A stretch of DNA of 64,000 bases from an uncultured Acidobacteriota bacterium (lineage in GTDB: Bacteria; Acidobacteriota; Terriglobia; Bryobacterales; Bryobacteraceae): positions 186,001-250,000 of the forward strand of contig CADEFM010000002.1 in assembly GCA_902826605.1 (NCBI GenBank). Reading direction: 5' to 3'. This document shows positions 55,365 through 64,000 of the stretch, one piece after another (position 1 is the stretch's first letter; every line of letters starts with the position of its first letter). The translations under genes were made by a program, and so were the position numbers. The notes under the pieces were generated by a model. The model ran no database searches and was not told the DNA's origin. It was given only the letters and a program-made list of their open reading frames with translations.

Positions 55365-56452
55365 CCCCTTTCGACTACCGTCCCCGCACCCGAATCGTTT
55401 TTGGCTTGGGAGAATTCAACCGCTTAGGTGAGATTGCACGCGAAGCAGGGGGTACTCGCTGCCTGTTCGTCGCCGACCGCCATATCGGTGAAGGACGCCT
55501 AGGGCAGGACGCCGTGCGTTCGCTGAAAGCCCGCCGCATGGACGTAGCGTCCTTTTCCGATTTCTCGGCCACGCCGACGCCGGCCATGATCGAGGCTGGG
55601 CGCGCAGCTTCGGCCCAGATGAATCCCGACCTCATTGTAGCCATGGGAAGTGGGAGTGCCATGGATGTCGGCAAAGCAATCAATATCGTATTAACGAATG
55701 GCGGTTCCATCGCGGACTATCGCGGCTACGGGAAGGTGCCCAAGGCGTTGTTACCAATGGTGGCCGTGCCCACCGTTGCGGGATCGGGGAGCGAGGCACT
55801 GGGTAACACCAACGTGTTTGACCCCCTCACGCGCTCTAATATTTCCTGCGGGGATTCGAAAATTACCTTCCGTACGGTGATCCTGGATGCGGGGCTGACG
55901 CTCGGGCAACAGCGTGAAAGCGAGGCTTCGAGCGCGTATGATGCGATCGCGAACGCCATCGAAACGCTCGGTTCACCGCGCCGTTCGCCCCTTTCGGAGT
56001 GTTTTGCGCATGAAGCATGGCGCTTACTGGACGCAAATTTTGAGCGTGCGATGAAGAGCCCGGAGGATATCGACGCCCGTGGCGCGCTGCTGCTGGCTGC
56101 GCACTTCGCCGGCATCGCGGTGGAGAACTCCTCGCTCGGTCCGGCCCATGCGTGTGCCACGCCGGTCACTGCGAATTTCGGCTTGACACATGGAACTGCG
56201 GTGGCTCTCGTGCTGCCTGCCGTAGTGGAACGGGCGGAGCACGGCGGAAACGGTCCGGCCCATCCTTCCCGCCTCCGAGAGTTACGCGCTGCCGGAAAGC
56301 TGGCGGGCTCTCTGCACGATGCCGGTGTCCCGGTGGCGGCGCTTTCCCGGCTGGCCGAGGAAGCCGCTACCCAGTGGAGCGGACGATTTGGCGGGCGAAC
56401 GTTCAACGCCCAGGCGGCCATGGAAATTTACCAGGCCTGCTACAACCGATAA
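55361..56452 (+). CDS. Iron-containing alcohol dehydrogenase
   Basis: 363 aa group III ADH. The NAD-binding GSGSAMDVGKAI and VPTVAGSGSEALGN are present, and the metal ligands lie in the middle of the protein (DAIANAIETLGSP, THGTAVALVLPAVV). At 363 aa it is slightly short of the usual 380-390 but appears complete. Coupled to the IscU-like gene by ATGA overlap, perhaps because a metal cofactor is needed. Confidence 0.9.
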   Translation: MTPFDYRPRTRIVFGLGEFNRLGEIAREAGGTRCLFVADRHIGEGRLGQDAVRSLKARRMDVASFSDFSATPTPAMIEAGRAASAQMNPDLIVAMGSGSAMDVGKAINIVLTNGGSIADYRGYGKVPKALLPMVAVPTVAGSGSEALGNTNVFDPLTRSNISCGDSKITFRTVILDAGLTLGQQRESEASSAYDAIANAIETLGSPRRSPLSECFAHEAWRLLDANFERAMKSPEDIDARGALLLAAHFAGIAVENSSLGPAHACATPVTANFGLTHGTAVALVLPAVVERAEHGGNGPAHPSRLRELRAAGKLAGSLHDAGVPVAALSRLAEEAATQWSGRFGGRTFNAQAAMEIYQACYNR

Positions 56453-56745
56453 GAACCGTACTACCGTTTTCACATGCCCTCCGCAAATATGGCGATAGGA
56501 AAAGTCAGATTACAGGCGACTTGTGCGCGCCAGACGCAGTGCTTGGAACGGAATATACGCTCGGGGTGAGAGATGGCATAGTACTACATGGTAAGGTCGC
56601 GCAAGCTCCTCAATCTCGATACCCTAGACGAATTACCCCACTCGGCTAGGCAGATCGCCTGATTCTAACCAACGCGTGCCGATGATAAATTCACTTCAGC
56701 GGCAGAAGTGCCGTAGAGAATAGGGAGAGGAGACATAGCAATAAA

Positions 56746-56937
56746 ATGAAAAACTTCCTTCTGAAGTTGAAGTTGATGAAGGATACGCGTGGTCAGGATT
56801 TGATCGAATACGCGTTGATGGCGGGTTTCGTGGCCGTCGCGGCCGGCGCGATCATGCCGAGCGTTTCGACCCAGATCAGCACGATCTTTTCGAAGGTCAA
56901 TTCGCTGCTCAGCTTCGCTGCTAACGGCGGTAGCTAA
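56746..56937 (+). CDS. flp: Flp-family type IVb pilin
   Basis: 63 aa prepilin. Gly then QDLIEYALMAGFVAVAAGAI is the Flp processing site with the hydrophobic helix; the remainder is Ser/Asn-rich. GAGAGGAG lies before the ATG. Flp/Tad pili mediate adhesion; no tad assembly genes are in the window. A decayed copy follows at 57179. Confidence 0.93.
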   Translation: MKNFLLKLKLMKDTRGQDLIEYALMAGFVAVAAGAIMPSVSTQISTIFSKVNSLLSFAANGGS

Positions 56938-57178
56938 ACAAAACTTGGTCGCGGGGGGGTGCGAGCTCGGCTCCCATACCCTCCGCGGTCGATTTGAGTA
57001 TACCCTCGGTTGACTCCCCGTAGTCCCATTTCCTGCTCGTTTCTTCACTGAGTATTCGCCCCGTACTAAGGTCATTCAACTACTTTAGGACTCTCGTCTC
57101 TCTCGTCTCATATCACCGGCAGTGATCCCGTTAGGTTCGTTAAGGTTTTCACCGGGATGTGATCGCTCTGACCTCCAT

Positions 57179-57279
57179 GTTGTCGCTGGCGCCATCATGC
57201 CCAGCGTGTCCACCCAAATCAGGCTATCTTCTCGAAGGTTGAGTCTTTGCTCAGCTTCGCAGCGAACGGCGCCAGCTAA
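57179..57279 (+). pseudogene. Second Flp pilin, decayed
   Basis: The codons for VVAGAIMPSVSTQI and, one frame later, for IFSKVESLLSFAANGAS plus stop match the C-terminal half of the neighbouring pilin. One base has been lost after STQI, shifting the frame, and the N-terminal half with the processing site is absent. A tandem pilin duplicate that has decayed. The rest of the 408-bp gap 56938-57345 shows no other gene. Confidence 0.8.
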
Positions 57280-57345
57280 ACCAGTTCAGGTTGGGGAGGG
57301 GTGGATGTTCTTCTGCCACTCCTCCCCGGCTGCTCTAGATTTCCT

Positions 57346-58839
57346 TCAGTGGATTCCCAGCTTCTTGCGAGTCTCCAGAAATTGTTGAAATACCAACGCT
57401 TGAAACAGCGGTTCGCCTTCTAGCGGCAAAGGCCAGTGGCGTAGCAACGGTCTTGCTTCTTCTCCGCGTCCCGCCGCCACAAGCGCTGTGGCATAAAACG
57501 CGCGATACATGCCGTCATTGAAGGGTGAGGAGTTCCGGTATCGTCCCGCCAGAACCGCGATGTCCAAAGGCGGCCCATTTTGGCCCTTCCAAACGGCCAA
57601 CTGCTGAGCGGCCAGGGGCGACGGACTGGCCTCAAGCTTTTCAATCGCTAGCGCCCTCCTGCCAGTGGCATAGAGCCAGGATGCTTCCCTCCAGGCCGCC
57701 GCCGGGTCACGGCGCTCCACTAGAGAAGAGAAGAAAGGCGTCAGAGTCGCATCGGCCGTCGCCAGGTTGCCCGAGAGCCATTCAGCATAGGCTGCCTTTA
57801 ATAGAGCCGTGCCGCCCAGGAATGACGGGTCGCGCCGTTGCACTTGATGAAAATAGCCCGCGGCTTCCTGAAATCGCCCGTTAACGAAGTGCGCTTCTCC
57901 CAGGGAATCCAGAGCGTTGATCTCTTGTCCGGGTTGCTTCCCATATTGCTCTAGCGTTTGGCGGGCCGCCTCCACATTGCCCCCGTATGCCTCGGCATAA
58001 CCCAGCGAATTTAGAATGGCGGAATCGCCCGGTTTTAGTTCGAGCACCCGGCGGAACTGCGCGGCGGCTTCCGAAAAACGCCGGGCGCTGATCTCGATGG
58101 CAGCTATCTCCGATAGAACCACCGGGTCGTTCGGAGTTGCACGGGCCAGAACGTCAAGCGCGGCGCGGCGGCCACCTTGGTCCTGCCGCCACCCGGCGAG
58201 CAATAATTGTATCTGCGCGCGCTGCACGTCTGAACGAAGCCCGGTCTGTTGTAGTGCACGCTCTGCATTTTGAACCGCTTCAGCCGCTTTGCCTTCCGCA
58301 GCCAGTTTCTGGACCCACAACCCCCACGCCGTGCCGAAACCTGGATCCAACTGAACTGCGCGTTCGAAGTCGGCATGCCCCCAGGCTTCGACGGCCTTCG
58401 CGTCAGCCGTCGAGAAAGGTTTGGCGGCGTTGTCGATGCGGATCGCGATCGCATGGGCCGCGGAGAGCGGATCCCCGGCGATAGTTACGGGATCGGTCAA
58501 TTTGTGACTCACCGCGTCTTCCACTTGATAAGCCATCCGAAAGGGAGGATCCTGTGCGGAAGCTGAGCGAGTATATGTCGCGTGGAGAAAGCGCGAGGCC
58601 TTGGCCTGATAAGCTTCTCCCGGATTCGTGGCGCGAGAGATCACAACTTTGGTGGAACCAGCGAGTTCCTCGATCAGTATGGCCGCGGCGGCCGGCCCGG
58701 CCCAGTCCGCCGAGGCATCGCCCGTGAGGTTCTCAAACGGCATAATTGCCAGCCGGTCCATAGCCGGGGGCGTACGCGTACACGCGTGCGTCGTTAGAAA
58801 AACAGCAAGCGGGACGAGGCGGAAGGCAATTCGCTTGAT
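57346..58839 (-). CDS. TPR lipoprotein, unknown
   Basis: From ATG at 58761 the product is 471 aa: a TolB-like N-terminal stretch (MPFENLTGDASADW) and TPR arrays from about residue 120 to 350. The frame runs on upstream with IKRIAFRLVPLAVFLTTHAC, a lipoprotein signal with lipobox Cys, but no ATG, GTG or TTG occurs there; an ATC at 58839 or a CTG at 58878 overlapping the previous stop is possible. I include the signal because lipoprotein and TPR go together here. Function unknown. Confidence 0.7.
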   Translation of the reverse strand: MKRIAFRLVPLAVFLTTHACTRTPPAMDRLAIMPFENLTGDASADWAGPAAAAILIEELAGSTKVVISRATNPGEAYQAKASRFLHATYTRSASAQDPPFRMAYQVEDAVSHKLTDPVTIAGDPLSAAHAIAIRIDNAAKPFSTADAKAVEAWGHADFERAVQLDPGFGTAWGLWVQKLAAEGKAAEAVQNAERALQQTGLRSDVQRAQIQLLLAGWRQDQGGRRAALDVLARATPNDPVVLSEIAAIEISARRFSEAAAQFRRVLELKPGDSAILNSLGYAEAYGGNVEAARQTLEQYGKQPGQEINALDSLGEAHFVNGRFQEAAGYFHQVQRRDPSFLGGTALLKAAYAEWLSGNLATADATLTPFFSSLVERRDPAAAWREASWLYATGRRALAIEKLEASPSPLAAQQLAVWKGQNGPPLDIAVLAGRYRNSSPFNDGMYRAFYATALVAAGRGEEARPLLRHWPLPLEGEPLFQALVFQQFLETRKKLGIH

Positions 58840-58874
58840 TTTGCCATGGCTCGGCAGGGGCTTGAACGCGCGGT

Positions 58875-59615
58875 TCAGAGGGACTTTTGCTCCATCGCCA
58901 TGATACGGATAAATTCGGGATCTTCCTGCAAGCCCGCGAACTCTGGCTCTTCCGCGAATTTCTTCTTTTCCTTAAAGCCTTCTTCGAGTGCTTTGCGGAT
59001 ATAGAGCAACGCCTCTATAGTACGTCCATTCTTAGCGTACGTTTTGGCCATGTAATAGTGATAAGTCGCGCGGTCACCCACGCTGCGTTCCTGGACAACG
59101 GTGCCGCCAGTGCCTCGATTTTCAAATACACCAGGGTCGATTGCCAATGCCTTCTGCGCCGCCTCCGTAGACTGTTCGAACTGTTTTCTCTCGAAGTAGG
59201 CGGTCGCCAGGTTGGCCCAAGTGGAGGCGGAATCGGGCTTCAGGCGCAACACCTTCTTGTACTCGTTGATAGCCCGGCGAAATGATTTACGGGCGTAATA
59301 GATGGTGCCAAGGTTGTTGATGGCCTCTGCGTATTTGGCGTCCATTCTTGCTGCGCGCATATAGTAACGCTGCGCTGAATCCAGGTCGGTCAACTGGTGA
59401 TATGCAATGCCGATCTTATTCAATATCAACGCAGTTGGAGGGGCTTTTTGATAGGTCTCAATCGCTTCCCGGTACATCTTCCGGGCCATATAAATGTCCG
59501 CTCGTTCCTGCAAAGTAATCTCCCGCCGGGGCGGTGTGTCCGTGGCGGACGCCGTCTGGACTGGCGCGTCTTGAAAAGCAAGCCCAATGGCTAAACTTAA
59601 GGAGAGATAAAACAT
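58875..59615 (-). CDS. Secreted TPR protein
   Basis: 246 aa from ATG at 59615 (MFYLSLSLAIGLAFQDAPVQ, signal peptide). Four or more TPR units, e.g. ALILNKIGIAYHQLTDLDSAQRYY and EAINNLGTIYYARKSFRRAINEY. Ends with a short acidic helix. Its stop falls in the upstream open frame of the next TPR gene, suggesting an operon. Confidence 0.85.
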   Translation of the reverse strand: MFYLSLSLAIGLAFQDAPVQTASATDTPPRREITLQERADIYMARKMYREAIETYQKAPPTALILNKIGIAYHQLTDLDSAQRYYMRAARMDAKYAEAINNLGTIYYARKSFRRAINEYKKVLRLKPDSASTWANLATAYFERKQFEQSTEAAQKALAIDPGVFENRGTGGTVVQERSVGDRATYHYYMAKTYAKNGRTIEALLYIRKALEEGFKEKKKFAEEPEFAGLQEDPEFIRIMAMEQKSL

Positions 59616-59729
59616 CGTATCGCCTCCATTCTTGTTTTCTAAGTTACCACCTGGAGCGGCGCCGTGGGCAGGACGTCCTGCGGCTTGCAATGCGATGCCG
59701 ATCACGCCCACGGTTCCAGCCTTCTGCAC

Positions 59730-62228
59730 CTAACGCCGAAACAAACCGCGCAGGCGGCCGAAGAAGCCGGGTTTCTCTTTGGGCTCGGGCTGCGCTTGAG
59801 GAGCCGGTTCAGGAGTGATGGGGATGCTGCGAATGCCGGGCTTTGCGGATTGGGCGCTGACAGCGGGTTTTTCGCTATCGTCCGCGCCGGCCGGCTCCCA
59901 ACTGGCGATCTGAGTACGGGCTGGACCGGAGTGCAGTCTGCATAATTCCACCGGCTGCGTGCCGGCGACAAAAACTTCGGTATGCACCTTCGGACAATTG
60001 ACGGTGGGCAGCAATCCAGTGGCGGAATCCACCTCGGTCGTCACCACTCCTTCGGGCGCTTCGAACTCATGCACATTTCTATATTCGCGATGCTGGTGCG
60101 CGCGCTTCATGAACTCGGTCCAGATGGGCAGCGCGCTGCGGGCGCCTTCCAGTTTGAAATCGCGGTTGTCATCGAACCCGACCCACACCACGCAAATGAT
60201 TTTGGATGTGAACCCGGCGAACCACCCGTCCCGGGAAGTACCGGTCTTGCCCGCCGCGGGCAGAACGAATCCGCGGCCGCGCACGCCGGCCGCGGTTCCC
60301 GACCGCAGCACTTCCTGCATCATGCTGACCATCAGGTACGCGACGCGCGGATCGATAGCCGCCACTTTTTCGGGCGTCGCATCGAAGACGCGCGACCCGT
60401 TTTGGTCGCGAATGGAACTGATGAGTCCCGGCTTCGACAGCATTCCTCCGCCAGGAAAGATCGTGTAAGCGCCGGCAATTTCAAGCGGCGTGACTTCGTA
60501 TGCGCCCAGCGCGATAGCCGGCGTTGGTTTAATATCGATATTCAATCCCGCGGCGTGAGCGATTTTGGCCACCTTGTCGAAGCCCACCATTTCCGCCACT
60601 TTCACGGCGGGAATGTTCATGGAGTGCGCCAGTGCTTGGCGAAGCGTTACGGTGCCGTAGTATTGATTGCCGAAATTGGCGGGCTCGTAGATCTTGTCGT
60701 CGAATTCAAATGTGGTAGGCTCATCCACCACGGTCGTAGCGGGCGTGATCGCAGATCCACCGTCCTCGAGCGCCGACGACAGCGCGGCCGTGTAGACGAA
60801 CGGCTTGAAAGACGATCCCGGCTGGCGCTTGGCGACCGCGTGATCTAGCTGGCTGGTTCCATAGCTGCGGCCTCCCACAAGCGCTTTTACTTCACCCGTT
60901 TCCGCATCCAGCGCCACCAGTGCCACTTGGGCCAAAGGAAACGCGTTGGTGCCGTAGCTCTTGGCGCGTCGTCTCCACTGTTTATCGGTCTCTTCGATGC
61001 CGATACGCACCGCCTCCACTGCGTCACGCTGCAGATTCATATCGAGCGTGGTGTAAACGCGATAGGAATTTGTTTGAAAATCGTACGAAAATTTGTTCTG
61101 CAGGGTGTCGTCGACAAGATCGACGAAATAGGGCGCGTCGCTCGATTCTGCAGCTTCCTTCTGAACATTGAGTGGCGCGCTGGCAGCTTCGTCATACTGC
61201 TTTTGCGTCAGGTAGCCGTTCTCGCGCATGGCATTCAGTACCAGGTTGCGGCGGGCACGCGCGCGATCCGGATAACGGAATGGATTGCGTCCGATAGGTG
61301 ATTGAATCAAACCCGCAAGCAGGGCGGCGTCGGCGGGCGTCACATCGGTGAGGTCTTTGCCCAAATATACTCCGGCGGCTTCGCCAAAACCGTGAATACT
61401 GAAGCTGCCGTTGTGCCCCAGATAGATCGCGTTGGCGTAATCTTCGAAGATCTGTTCCTTCGTGAGCTGCTGTTCCAAATGCAGCGTGATCAGCGTTTCA
61501 GGCACTTTGCGTCTCCATCCACGCTCCGTGCCGAGCCACAGCGTTCGCGCCAGTTGCTGCGTGATGGTGGATGCGCCCTGGGAACCTTTACGATCGCGAA
61601 TGTCGATGTAGATGGCTCGCGCAATACCCATAGGATCGAAACCGGCATGGGAAAAAAAGTGCTTATCTTCTGCTGAGAGCACGGCGGCCACCATGACCTT
61701 GGGAATATCGGCGAAATGGACCAGACGCCGCTTCTCGCGTTTCTGATCGAACAGATTGGTGATGAGTTCCGGCTCTAGGCTATAGATGGTGCGCTCGTTT
61801 TGATCGCGCAGCGAAATGATCTGGGACACCTTTCCGTTCGCAATCTTGATAACTGCGCCTTCGCGATCATAGGCTTCCGGACCCGGATTGATTTCGATGG
61901 CGTCCGGCCGTAAATGATACCAGCCCAGCCGATTGGTATTGGACTCCGTATATCCAACCCGATGCAGATATGCCGCGATTTCGGCGGGCTGCGTGGCATC
62001 GCCAGCCATCACGGGGCGTGGAGATGCGTACAGCAGAGAAGTATTGGCGAATGGTCCCCTGCGCAGCTTTTCTTCGATCAAGCGTGCGTACTGCACATAA
62101 AAATACGTGAACGTGCCTACGCTCACCAGGGCCAACACCAGGAATGTAATGAGAAACGCCCGTCCCCACGGATTGATCAGAAAGCGCACGAACAGAGAGC
62201 GTCGAGGGACTTGGAACTTAACGGCCAC
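59730..62228 (-). CDS. mrcB: Bifunctional penicillin-binding protein, PBP1b type
   Basis: 832 aa class A PBP. One membrane anchor (residues about 20-42), a UB2H-like domain (TSLLYASPRPVMAG to EAY), the GT51 glycosyltransferase with EDKHFFSHAGFDP, QGASTITQQLAR and the TKEQIFEDYANAIYLG region, then a transpeptidase with SSFK, SMN and KTGTS. A Pro-rich C-terminal tail with basic end follows. Polymerises and crosslinks peptidoglycan. The UB2H-type domain is why I prefer PBP1b over PBP1a. Confidence 0.96.
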   Translation of the reverse strand: MAVKFQVPRRSLFVRFLINPWGRAFLITFLVLALVSVGTFTYFYVQYARLIEEKLRRGPFANTSLLYASPRPVMAGDATQPAEIAAYLHRVGYTESNTNRLGWYHLRPDAIEINPGPEAYDREGAVIKIANGKVSQIISLRDQNERTIYSLEPELITNLFDQKREKRRLVHFADIPKVMVAAVLSAEDKHFFSHAGFDPMGIARAIYIDIRDRKGSQGASTITQQLARTLWLGTERGWRRKVPETLITLHLEQQLTKEQIFEDYANAIYLGHNGSFSIHGFGEAAGVYLGKDLTDVTPADAALLAGLIQSPIGRNPFRYPDRARARRNLVLNAMRENGYLTQKQYDEAASAPLNVQKEAAESSDAPYFVDLVDDTLQNKFSYDFQTNSYRVYTTLDMNLQRDAVEAVRIGIEETDKQWRRRAKSYGTNAFPLAQVALVALDAETGEVKALVGGRSYGTSQLDHAVAKRQPGSSFKPFVYTAALSSALEDGGSAITPATTVVDEPTTFEFDDKIYEPANFGNQYYGTVTLRQALAHSMNIPAVKVAEMVGFDKVAKIAHAAGLNIDIKPTPAIALGAYEVTPLEIAGAYTIFPGGGMLSKPGLISSIRDQNGSRVFDATPEKVAAIDPRVAYLMVSMMQEVLRSGTAAGVRGRGFVLPAAGKTGTSRDGWFAGFTSKIICVVWVGFDDNRDFKLEGARSALPIWTEFMKRAHQHREYRNVHEFEAPEGVVTTEVDSATGLLPTVNCPKVHTEVFVAGTQPVELCRLHSGPARTQIASWEPAGADDSEKPAVSAQSAKPGIRSIPITPEPAPQAQPEPKEKPGFFGRLRGLFRR

Positions 62229-62243
62229 GGCAGGTGGTCCTCT

Positions 62244-62687
62244 TCATTTCTTCGTCTCTTCGACGGGGAATAGCTCTTTCCAGATATCATCGTCGTGAGG
62301 CTTCCAATCCGGATTCTGATGGCCGGTGATCTGCAGCTCCGGAACGTCCAGAGTGCCGTGGCCATAGATGCAGATATACTCCGTGCTGGGCGCGCCCAAT
62401 AGGACGTTCTTCCAGGAGCCTCGGTGAACCGGCATGCGCAACCGCCGCAAGCACGTGCGGCAGCGGTAGCGCTGATCCCACACCACGGCCCATATCACGC
62501 CTGCCGCGACCAGCCAAAAGGCCAGCATCAAAAACGTAAATCCTAAGTCGAAAGCGAATGGATTTTTCGGCTTGATATACATGAAAGTCGCCGGCGGGGG
62601 GGCGAGCTTCAGCACAAGCTTCAGGAGCCCCCACAAGAGTAATCCTGCGGCGGCAAATTTGGCGGCGAAGTAAGCCCAGTACTTCAC
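62244..62687 (-). CDS. Membrane protein with CxxC motif
   Basis: 147 aa. Two membrane segments (about 8-28 and 47-70), then RCRTCLRRLRMPVHRGSW, a half zinc-ribbon with only one CxxC. It is 15 bp upstream of the PBP gene on the same strand, so may be cotranscribed. Function unknown. Confidence 0.7.
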   Translation of the reverse strand: MKYWAYFAAKFAAAGLLLWGLLKLVLKLAPPPATFMYIKPKNPFAFDLGFTFLMLAFWLVAAGVIWAVVWDQRYRCRTCLRRLRMPVHRGSWKNVLLGAPSTEYICIYGHGTLDVPELQITGHQNPDWKPHDDDIWKELFPVEETKK

Positions 62688-62785
62688 AGCAGGTTAGACG
62701 CTTTCGGCAGCGTTTTGTTCCCTCCAGTACCAGTTTGGCACAGTGCAAAGCATCATGGCCCGGTGGCTTGTCATGCGATCATGAT

Positions 62786-63212
62786 AAAGAGCTTGTCGGA
62801 CGGGCAGCCGCTGGCGTGAAGGGAAACCTTTGCGCGGGAGGAAAGTCCGGTCTCCATAGGGCAGCATGCCGGCTAACGGCCGGGGGGGTTCGCTCACAAG
62901 CGGATTTCACGGAAAGTGCCACAGAAAATATACCGCCGGGGCCGGGGTTCGCAAGGGCGCTGGCTCAGGTAAGGGTGAAATGGTGCGGTAAGAGCGCACC
63001 GCGGCCGCGGTAACGCGCGCCGGCAGGGCAAACCCCATGCGGAGCAAGACCAAATAGGGGAGCAGGAGCGGCCCGCTCCGTTAGGACTTCCGGGTAGGTT
63101 GCTGGAGCCGGAGAGAGATCTCCGGCCAAGATGAATGGCTGCCACCGGTCCGCGCCCTCGCAAGAGGCGTGGGCCGGACACAGAAACCGGCTTATAGTCC
63201 GGCAGGCTCTTT
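62786..63212 (+). ncRNA. rnpB: RNase P RNA, bacterial class A
   Basis: The catalytic RNA that removes tRNA 5' leaders. Helix P1 is made by AAAGAGCTTGTCGGAC near 62786 and GTCCGGCAGGCTCTTT near 63212. Conserved regions GAGGAAAGTCCGG, CATAGGGCAG, GGTAAGGGTGAAA, GGTAAGAGCGCACCGC, GGAGCAAGACCAAATAGG and AAGATGAATGGCTGCCAC, and the CCGGCTTATAGTCC end, are all in the correct order. Confidence 0.98.
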
Positions 63213-63338
63213 GATTTCGTTAATATTCCAGTGAATAGAGCGTTCATGAGCGGGGCGACGCACCCGCTCCTCGACCGATGATTTCATCAAACGCTGGATC
63301 AGTGGTCTAGCCGCCGCTGGCTCGTGGGTGCGGCTTGG

Positions 63339-64000
63339 TTACACCGCTTTGGCGACGTCTTCCATGCGCACTGGCGGGTTGTAGTACAAGAACCGCCCGC
63401 AGCTTTCGCAGGTCATCAGGTGATCGCCGCGCTTCAGGTCCTGGAAAACTTGGGGGCGGAGCACGATCTGGCAGGCGGCGCAGCGGCCGGTGGTCGCTTC
63501 GGCGATAGCTACACCGTTCCACTTCTTGCGAATGCGTTCGTAAGTTGACAGCGTAGGAGCGGTGATCCCTTTGGCCGCTTCGGCGCGCTCGGCGCGGCAT
63601 TGGGCGGCCTGGGTTTGGTCGGCGGCCGTCCGCTCCTGCGCGATCTTTTTCTCGGCCTCGACGGATTTCTTTTCTTCGGCCAGTGCGACTTCAGCCTTCC
63701 TGACGTTGGCGTCCAGGGGCTCGGATTCCGACATCAATTCCAAAATACGATCCTCGGCGGTGCGGATTTCTTTTTCGATGTATTCGATTTCGTGTTGGAA
63801 TGCCCGGTATTGCTCGTTGGTCTTGGCGCCGAGCATCTGGTCTCGAAGCTTCGAGATCTTCTGCTGATGTACTTGAATATCACCTTCGATTTTCTTGCGT
63901 TCCTTGAGATTGCCGGAGAGGGCGGCGCGGTCGGCCTCCAGGCGTCGAAGGTGGGATTCAAGAGTCTTTTCGATCACCGCGATATGTTTGGGAAGCGCTG
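63339..64000 (-). CDS. C4-type zinc-ribbon coiled-coil protein (5' end beyond window)
   Basis: The frame is open from the right edge; the GTG at 63977 is internal, since ALPKHIAVIEK precedes it in the family style. Visible residues form a long coiled coil, then a zinc ribbon with GRCAACQIVL and TCESCGRFLYYNP. Members resemble CdsZ/DUF164, helper proteins that some bacteria encode near Nif3 and rnpB. The beginning of the gene lies to the right. Confidence 0.9.
   Translation of the reverse strand, partial: ALPKHIAVIEKTLESHLRRLEADRAALSGNLKERKKIEGDIQVHQQKISKLRDQMLGAKTNEQYRAFQHEIEYIEKEIRTAEDRILELMSESEPLDANVRKAEVALAEEKKSVEAEKKIAQERTAADQTQAAQCRAERAEAAKGITAPTLSTYERIRKKWNGVAIAEATTGRCAACQIVLRPQVFQDLKRGDHLMTCESCGRFLYYNPPVRMEDVAKAV

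Noticed and set aside
59982..60848. Long plus-strand open frame of 288 codons across the PBP gene
   Set aside because: It runs antisense to a well-supported PBP1b gene and its translation has no coherent domain, so it is a high-GC shadow.

Overview
The window looks like a chromosomal segment of a soil-type Acidobacteriota bacterium, probably of the Solibacter/Bryobacterales lineage. This is an inference from style, not from a search: moderately high GC by eye, many GTG/TTG starts, a TonB-dependent receptor with an N-terminal carboxypeptidase-regulatory-like domain, scattered TPR and BON proteins, and unlinked housekeeping genes mixed with small accessory islands. Both window edges cut genes: pstA on the left and a C4-zinc-ribbon coiled-coil protein on the right.

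Layout. 1-4139: phosphate module pstA-pstB-phoU with phoR convergent to phoU, then a BON protein. 4150-8500: EF-G paralogue, methyltransferase, tartrate/malate-type dehydrogenase. 8656-12317: a degraded lectin-like fragment, then an apparent kynurenine/3-hydroxyanthranilate set (HGGxW alpha/beta hydrolase, RidA-type aminomuconate deaminase, 3-hydroxyanthranilate dioxygenase, ACMS decarboxylase). 12341-14130: small genes, a tRNA-like fragment, and a short segment bounded by matching inverted ends with a large hairpin at its centre. 14167-20187: membrane-anchored MutS-like ATPase, pterin dehydratase, a beta-lactamase-NamZ fusion, cysK and an Rrf2 regulator. 20443-22670: small accessory island with two orphan genes and a PIN/RHH toxin-antitoxin pair lying between two direct copies of the folE 3' end. 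22718-24145: folE plus two PTPS paralogues, one lacking the catalytic cysteine. 24235-29604: TlpA-like thioredoxin, GlcD-type oxidase, rsfS, TonB receptor. 29695-32980: His/Cys-rich small protein, enolase, phosphoglycerate mutase. 33068-40230: paired DUF6644-like membrane proteins, SpoU methylase, and a CzcCBA-type heavy-metal RND efflux operon, followed by tRNA-Leu(UAG). 40919-42473 is a gene-poor 1.5 kb stretch with two strong hairpins and a 35-codon membrane ORF. 42474-55364 holds PilZ, SDR, serS, gltA, glycosyltransferase, S9 peptidase, aminotransferase, P450, 1-Cys peroxiredoxin, NUDIX and an IscU-like scaffold. 55361-64000 holds an Fe-ADH, a Flp pilin with a decayed second copy, two TPR proteins, a PBP1b-type transpeptidase, RNase P RNA and the zinc-ribbon protein.

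The most interesting signals are the inverted-end element at 13302-14124 and its related palindrome at 27318-27351; the folE 3'-end duplication around the toxin-antitoxin pair; the PTPS pair with one Cys-less member next to folE; and several gene fossils (lectin-like, Oar-like barrel end, second pilin, tRNA half). No complete new defence or secretion system is visible. The genes can be named mostly from conserved motifs; short orphans are left unnamed.
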